NCBI GenBank assembly: GCA_964588995.1
Contig: CAZPQM010000010.1
Location: forward strand, 1 to 64,000
Direction: 5' to 3'
DNA: 64,000 bases
Source: CAZPQM01 sp964588995
GTDB taxonomy: Bacteria; Pseudomonadota; Alphaproteobacteria; Rickettsiales; UBA8987
How positions within the stretch are numbered: the stretch's first letter is position 1; every line of letters begins with the position of its first letter. The translations under genes were made by a program, and so were the position numbers. Below the pieces are notes generated by a model. That model saw only the letters and a program-made list of their open reading frames with translations, had not been told where the DNA came from and did not search any database. Positions 60,723 to 64,000 of the stretch are shown here, piece after piece.

Positions 60723-62110
60723 TGGAACTTGATCCCTTTATGTTATCGCGAATTCAATTCGCAGCAAACATTACATTTCATATTATGTTCCCGTCCATCA
60801 CCATCGCATTGGGATGGATATTGTTGTTTTTCAAACTTCGGTTCAATGCAACGCAAGATGAAGCATGGATGAAAGCATACTTCTTCTTTACCAAGGTCTT
60901 TGCCTTAAGCTTTGCCATTGGCGTGGTCAGTGGCGTTACCATGTCCTTCCAATTCGGCACCAACTGGCCGGGCTTTATGGAGCGAGTTGGCAATGTCGCA
61001 GGTCCACTCCTGGCCTATGAAGTATTAACCGCCTTTTTCCTGGAGGCAACCTTCCTTGGGGTTATGCTATTTGGATTCCGCAAGGTGCCCGGATGGCTTC
61101 ATACCACGGCCACTGTGCTGGTTGCAGTGGGTACTACCTTATCAGCCTTCTGGATTCTGGTGCTCAATAGCTGGATGCATACGCCAGCCGGCTTTGAGAT
61201 GATTGCCAATGAGGCAGGCGTGATGCAGGCACATGTGACAAGCTGGTGGGAGGTTATCTTCAACCCATCCATGCCGTATCGCTTAGTACACATGTTAATA
61301 GCCTCCGGTTTGACTGCCTCTTTCCTTATTGCGGGGCTATCTGCCTACAGGCTGCTCAGAGGAGATACATCAGCACCAGTAACGAAAGCACTTAAAACCG
61401 CCATTTTTCTGGCTGCCATCCTGATGCCGCTGCAAATATTGGCTGGGCATGAACATGGCCTGAACACCAAAGAATATCAGCCTGCCAAACTGGCAGCGAT
61501 GGAAGGCGCCTGGGAAACCAAACAAGGCGCTCCGCTGGTGATATTTGGCTTGCCGAATGAAGAAGAGCGGAGAAACGACTTCTCCATTGAAATCCCTTAT
61601 CTCGCTAGCATTATTGTCACCCATACGATGGACGGTGAGATTAAGGGACTGAATGATTTCGAAGTCCATCCACCCGTTGCTCCCGTATTCTATGGCTTTC
61701 GCATCATGGTGGGCATTGGTATGCTGATGTTAGCCGTCTCATGGGTAGGATCATTTCTGCTGCTCAAGGGGAAAGAGCTGCCCAAATACTACCTCTACAC
61801 ACTTGTTGGTATGACCTTATCGGGATGTGTTGCCACCATCGCAGGCTGGTATGTGACCGAGATTGGCCGTCAGCCTTGGCTGGTACAGGGCGTGCTCTCA
61901 ACGAAAGATGCCCTTGGGCCTGTCACCGGTGGGATGGTGCTTTCTACTCTACTTGTGTATCTGGCTATCTATGCCTTTCTGACAGTTGCTTATATCTACA
62001 GTTTATTCTTTCTAGCCAGAAAAGCAGGTGCTGGAGATAAGCGCGACCCACAACGCTCAACCCCCCTGCTTGGAGAACGGCATTCATCTGCCGCTGTTAC
62101 AACGGAATAA
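60719..62110 (+). CDS. cydA: Cytochrome bd-type quinol oxidase subunit I (cyanide-insensitive type)
   Basis: 463 residues with about nine helices. Haem ligands: His21 in ITFHIMFPSITI, and the His in YRLVHMLIASG. ETEIGRQPW-type motif appears as TEIGRQPWLVQGVL. The short Q-loop, with length near 460, places it in the CIO subfamily rather than long-Q-loop E. coli CydA. Oxidises quinol and reduces oxygen at the inner membrane. Translationally coupled to the regulator upstream and 12 bp from cydB. Confidence 0.95.
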   Translation: MMELDPFMLSRIQFAANITFHIMFPSITIALGWILLFFKLRFNATQDEAWMKAYFFFTKVFALSFAIGVVSGVTMSFQFGTNWPGFMERVGNVAGPLLAYEVLTAFFLEATFLGVMLFGFRKVPGWLHTTATVLVAVGTTLSAFWILVLNSWMHTPAGFEMIANEAGVMQAHVTSWWEVIFNPSMPYRLVHMLIASGLTASFLIAGLSAYRLLRGDTSAPVTKALKTAIFLAAILMPLQILAGHEHGLNTKEYQPAKLAAMEGAWETKQGAPLVIFGLPNEEERRNDFSIEIPYLASIIVTHTMDGEIKGLNDFEVHPPVAPVFYGFRIMVGIGMLMLAVSWVGSFLLLKGKELPKYYLYTLVGMTLSGCVATIAGWYVTEIGRQPWLVQGVLSTKDALGPVTGGMVLSTLLVYLAIYAFLTVAYIYSLFFLARKAGAGDKRDPQRSTPLLGERHSSAAVTTE

Positions 62111-62122
62111 AAAGGGTAAGAG

Positions 62123-63127
62123 ATGGAACATATATTAGCACACTGGCTGCCATATACTTTTGCATTCCTGATGGGGCTTTCCATGCTGATCTATGCCGTG
62201 TTGGATGGCTATGATCTTGGTGTAGGGATGTTGATCGATAGTGCCACTTCGCATGAAAAGGACCGCATGATTGCCTCGATCGGTCCATTCTGGGATGCAA
62301 ACGAAACATGGCTGATTTTAGGCGTTGGCCTGTTGCTGGTCGCGTTTCCGATGGCACATGGCGTGATTCTCACTCACCTTTACTTACCCGTCGCGGTGAT
62401 GCTGTTTGGTCTGATCTTTCGTGGTGTGGCGTTTGATTTTCGTGCGAAGGTCCCCTTCCAGCAGAAATGGCGCTGGAACACTAAATTCTTCTATGGCTCA
62501 TTGCTGACTTCGCTCGCTCAAGGCTATATGCTGGGTTCCTATATCATTGGTTTTGATACCTCGCTTTCTGGCATCATGTTTTCTTGCCTTATTGCCATCG
62601 TGCTGGCTTCAGCTTACTGCCTTATAGGTGCATGCTGGTTAATTATGAAGTGTGAAGGAACGCTTCAAAAAAAGGCTATAAAATGGGCCAAATATCATTT
62701 GCTAAATTCGGTGATTGGGTTAGCGGTGATCTCTCTTGCAACACCGCTCATCTCGGATCGTATATTTGAAAAATGGTTTAGCTTTCCTGCCATGCTATGG
62801 CTCGCGCCGATCCCTATGCTAACAGGCGCGCTGATTGTGTGGCTCTATACGCTGCTGCGAAGCATGCCGCTATCCGGTGACCGCCTGAACTGGTTACCTC
62901 TGGTGATTACTGTCGGAATCTACGTGCTTAGCTTTTGTGGGCTGGCTTATAGTTTTTTCCCTTATATCGTTCCGGAAAAAATGACGATTGTTGAAGCGGC
63001 GGCAGCTCCGGATTCGCTCATGATCATGCTGGTAGGCGCACTCATCGTATTACCCATCTTGTTAAGCTACACGGCACTGTCTTATTACATATTTCGTGGC
63101 AAAGCATCCGACCTCAGCTACGATTAA
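62123..63127 (+). CDS. cydB: Cytochrome bd-type quinol oxidase subunit II
   Basis: 334 residues, eight or nine helices. YAVLDGYDLGVGMLIDSATS, FWDANETWLILGVGLLLVAF and FRGVAFDFRAKV are signature CydB segments. It carries no haem of its own and stabilises CydA. The ribosome binding site is AAAAAGGGTAAGAG. No small CydX follows; 63128-63389 shows no clear gene. Confidence 0.95.
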   Translation: MEHILAHWLPYTFAFLMGLSMLIYAVLDGYDLGVGMLIDSATSHEKDRMIASIGPFWDANETWLILGVGLLLVAFPMAHGVILTHLYLPVAVMLFGLIFRGVAFDFRAKVPFQQKWRWNTKFFYGSLLTSLAQGYMLGSYIIGFDTSLSGIMFSCLIAIVLASAYCLIGACWLIMKCEGTLQKKAIKWAKYHLLNSVIGLAVISLATPLISDRIFEKWFSFPAMLWLAPIPMLTGALIVWLYTLLRSMPLSGDRLNWLPLVITVGIYVLSFCGLAYSFFPYIVPEKMTIVEAAAAPDSLMIMLVGALIVLPILLSYTALSYYIFRGKASDLSYD

Positions 63128-63163
63128 GTAAGGGGTTGAAGCTTCTGCATGCAAAGACAATAG

Positions 63164-63310
63164 CAGCAAAATGCATATTGGTGTGGATGCATTCATCCTC
63201 ATTTGGAAGCAATCAAAGCATTGGCGCGTGTTAACGGTGCTGGTTGGGCTGCCTGCAATAATCTCTTTGAAAATCCACAGTTGAAGTTTGAAGCACATGC
63301 ATTTGTGTAG
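63164..63310 (+). other. Open frame without start, possible gene remnant
   Basis: Between stops at 63161-63163 and 63308-63310 lies a 48-codon open frame ending HPHLEAIKALARVNGAGWAA then CNNLFENPQLKFEAHAFV. It has protein-like composition but no ATG and no partner. Could be a 3' remnant. The gap 63128-63389 otherwise shows nothing but an unconvincing 37-codon ORF at 63171. Confidence 0.2.
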
Positions 63311-63389
63311 TGAAAAACAGTTTTTGTAGCTTTGACCTGGATGACTGTATATTTTACAATTAATATTTGACGAAAAAATTGGGAAATGA

Positions 63390-64000
63390 GTGTCTACCGA
63401 TCCGGTTAAAATCATTGATGCTTTGATCAAAGGAGATTACTGCGTAAACGTAGAATCTGAAGATCCGTTAGGCCTGAAACTGAGTGAACTGGCCACAGTG
63501 CTTCGTAAACGTAGCGAAGAAGACATAAGCCGCGTTGTTTCCTTATCCGTTGAAGCAAACGAAACAGCGATCTTTTCTGCACAAATGCTCTATGAACTAA
63601 GGTTGGTAGATGAAAAAGCTCAGACTGTCGCTGCAGCGGGCGAAGAGATGACGGCTACGGTGTCAGAAATTGGAAAATATGGAAAGAATATATCTGAGCA
63701 GGCGTTGCAGGCGCAGGAGGCGACTATATCGGGTGAACAGGCTTCTGTAGATGCCAAAAATCAGATGATGGAAATTACGAAAGCCGTGCAAGAGACAGCA
63801 GAGCGCTTTGCTACACTGGATGGTTTGTCTAAAACGATTTCCTCGATATTGGAGACTATCAAAAAAATTGCTGCACAAACCAACCTCCTGGCACTTAATG
63901 CTACGATTGAGGCGGCCAGAGCAGGTGAAGCAGGAAAAGGCTTTGCCGTAGTAGCAGCTGAAGTAAAGAATTTATCCAATCAAACGGCAGAAGCGACTGA
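63390..64000 (+). CDS. Methyl-accepting chemotaxis-like protein, 5' part (continues past window)
   Basis: Starts at GTG 63390 (VSTDPVKIIDALIKGDYCVN) and is open to the window end, 203 codons seen. The C-terminal part is the MCP signalling hairpin tip: KKIAAQTNLLALNATIEAAR then AGEAGKGFAVVAAEVKNLSN. No membrane segment is visible, so it is likely a cytoplasmic chemoreceptor. The N-terminal 70 residues have no recognised sensor domain. No ATG start in frame is available; a weak TTGGGA precedes the GTG. Confidence 0.85.
   Translation, partial: MSTDPVKIIDALIKGDYCVNVESEDPLGLKLSELATVLRKRSEEDISRVVSLSVEANETAIFSAQMLYELRLVDEKAQTVAAAGEEMTATVSEIGKYGKNISEQALQAQEATISGEQASVDAKNQMMEITKAVQETAERFATLDGLSKTISSILETIKKIAAQTNLLALNATIEAARAGEAGKGFAVVAAEVKNLSNQTAEAT

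Noticed and set aside
63171..63284. 37-codon ORF after cydB, considered as CydX
   Set aside because: It lacks the CydX pattern and a ribosome binding site and overlaps another open frame.

Overview
The window looks like chromosomal DNA of an alphaproteobacterium. The signs are a CckA-type hybrid kinase, class I lysyl-tRNA synthetase, a short prolyl-tRNA synthetase, an alphaproteobacterial membrane cytochrome c, SecB, MlaD next to a DUF2155 protein, an odhB-type E2 and a chorismate mutase-HisC pair. Base composition is close to balanced or slightly GC-rich by eye. The exact lineage cannot be fixed from the sequence; the many palindromic elements inside genes recall Rickettsiales-type genomes, but that is only an analogy.

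Layout. 0-6.2 kb: ChaB, dCTP deaminase, cytochrome c, KdsB, a PfkB kinase, a small GIY-YIG nuclease inside a palindromic element, and an AmpG-like permease. 6.4-13.2 kb (mostly minus): PhoB, MAPEG, a membrane/AsmA-like protein, a lipoprotein, FolB with a pteridine-reductase-like SDR, the wreck of a YefM-YoeB toxin-antitoxin pair, and two periplasmic murein enzymes (Tat-exported DUF882 peptidase and YcbB L,D-transpeptidase). 13.3-24.3 kb: DUF2339, DgkA, SecB, GloB, chorismate mutase, HisC, MetK with a structured leader, and several lipoprotein or hypothetical genes. 24.5-33.5 kb: a TRAP large permease, a tandem GspE-N-like protein, the 2-oxoglutarate dehydrogenase E2, a 1192-residue proline-rich RDD protein, a YejF-like ABC ATPase and tRNA-Lys. 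33.6-45.8 kb: glycosyltransferase, LysRS, GreA, a giant ankyrin/coiled-coil/SPOR protein, CoaE, a zinc-ribbon protein, YdcF-like, PlsC and a membrane methyltransferase. 45.8-51.1 kb: envelope polysaccharide genes (two sulfotransferases, GalE, Wzt-like ATPase) fused by overlap to a DUF2155-MlaD operon. 51.2-59.2 kb: PRC-barrel protein, ProS, CckA, two PH-domain proteins, a lone receiver, a divergent glutathione peroxidase, a BKACE enzyme and tRNA-Pro. 59.2-64 kb: a 273-bp nested inverted-repeat element directly behind tRNA-Pro, then a CBS protein, a GbsR/MarR-type regulator with a perfect 22-bp operator-like palindrome, cyanide-insensitive-type cydAB, and the start of a soluble chemoreceptor.

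The most striking theme is a population of palindromic elements. Several lie in frame inside essential or conserved genes (kdsB, ampG-like, a glycosyltransferase, lysK), and one makes up the N-terminus of a small membrane protein. One element family, with ends reading roughly TGTCATYCTGAG...GAAGRATCTT, occurs both as a 95-bp empty hairpin inside the glycosyltransferase and as a 361-bp version whose centre encodes a GIY-YIG nuclease. This looks like a non-autonomous/autonomous pair and is the best candidate here for an undescribed mobile system.

Functional links: murein synthesis and editing (LdtD-like, MepK-like, AmpG-like, SPOR protein), LPS and surface glycans (KdsB, glycosyltransferase, GalE, Wzt-like, sulfotransferases), phospholipid handling (PlsC, DgkA, MlaD), pterin/folate (FolB with the SDR), aromatic amino acids (chorismate mutase with HisC), and respiration (cytochrome c, CydAB).
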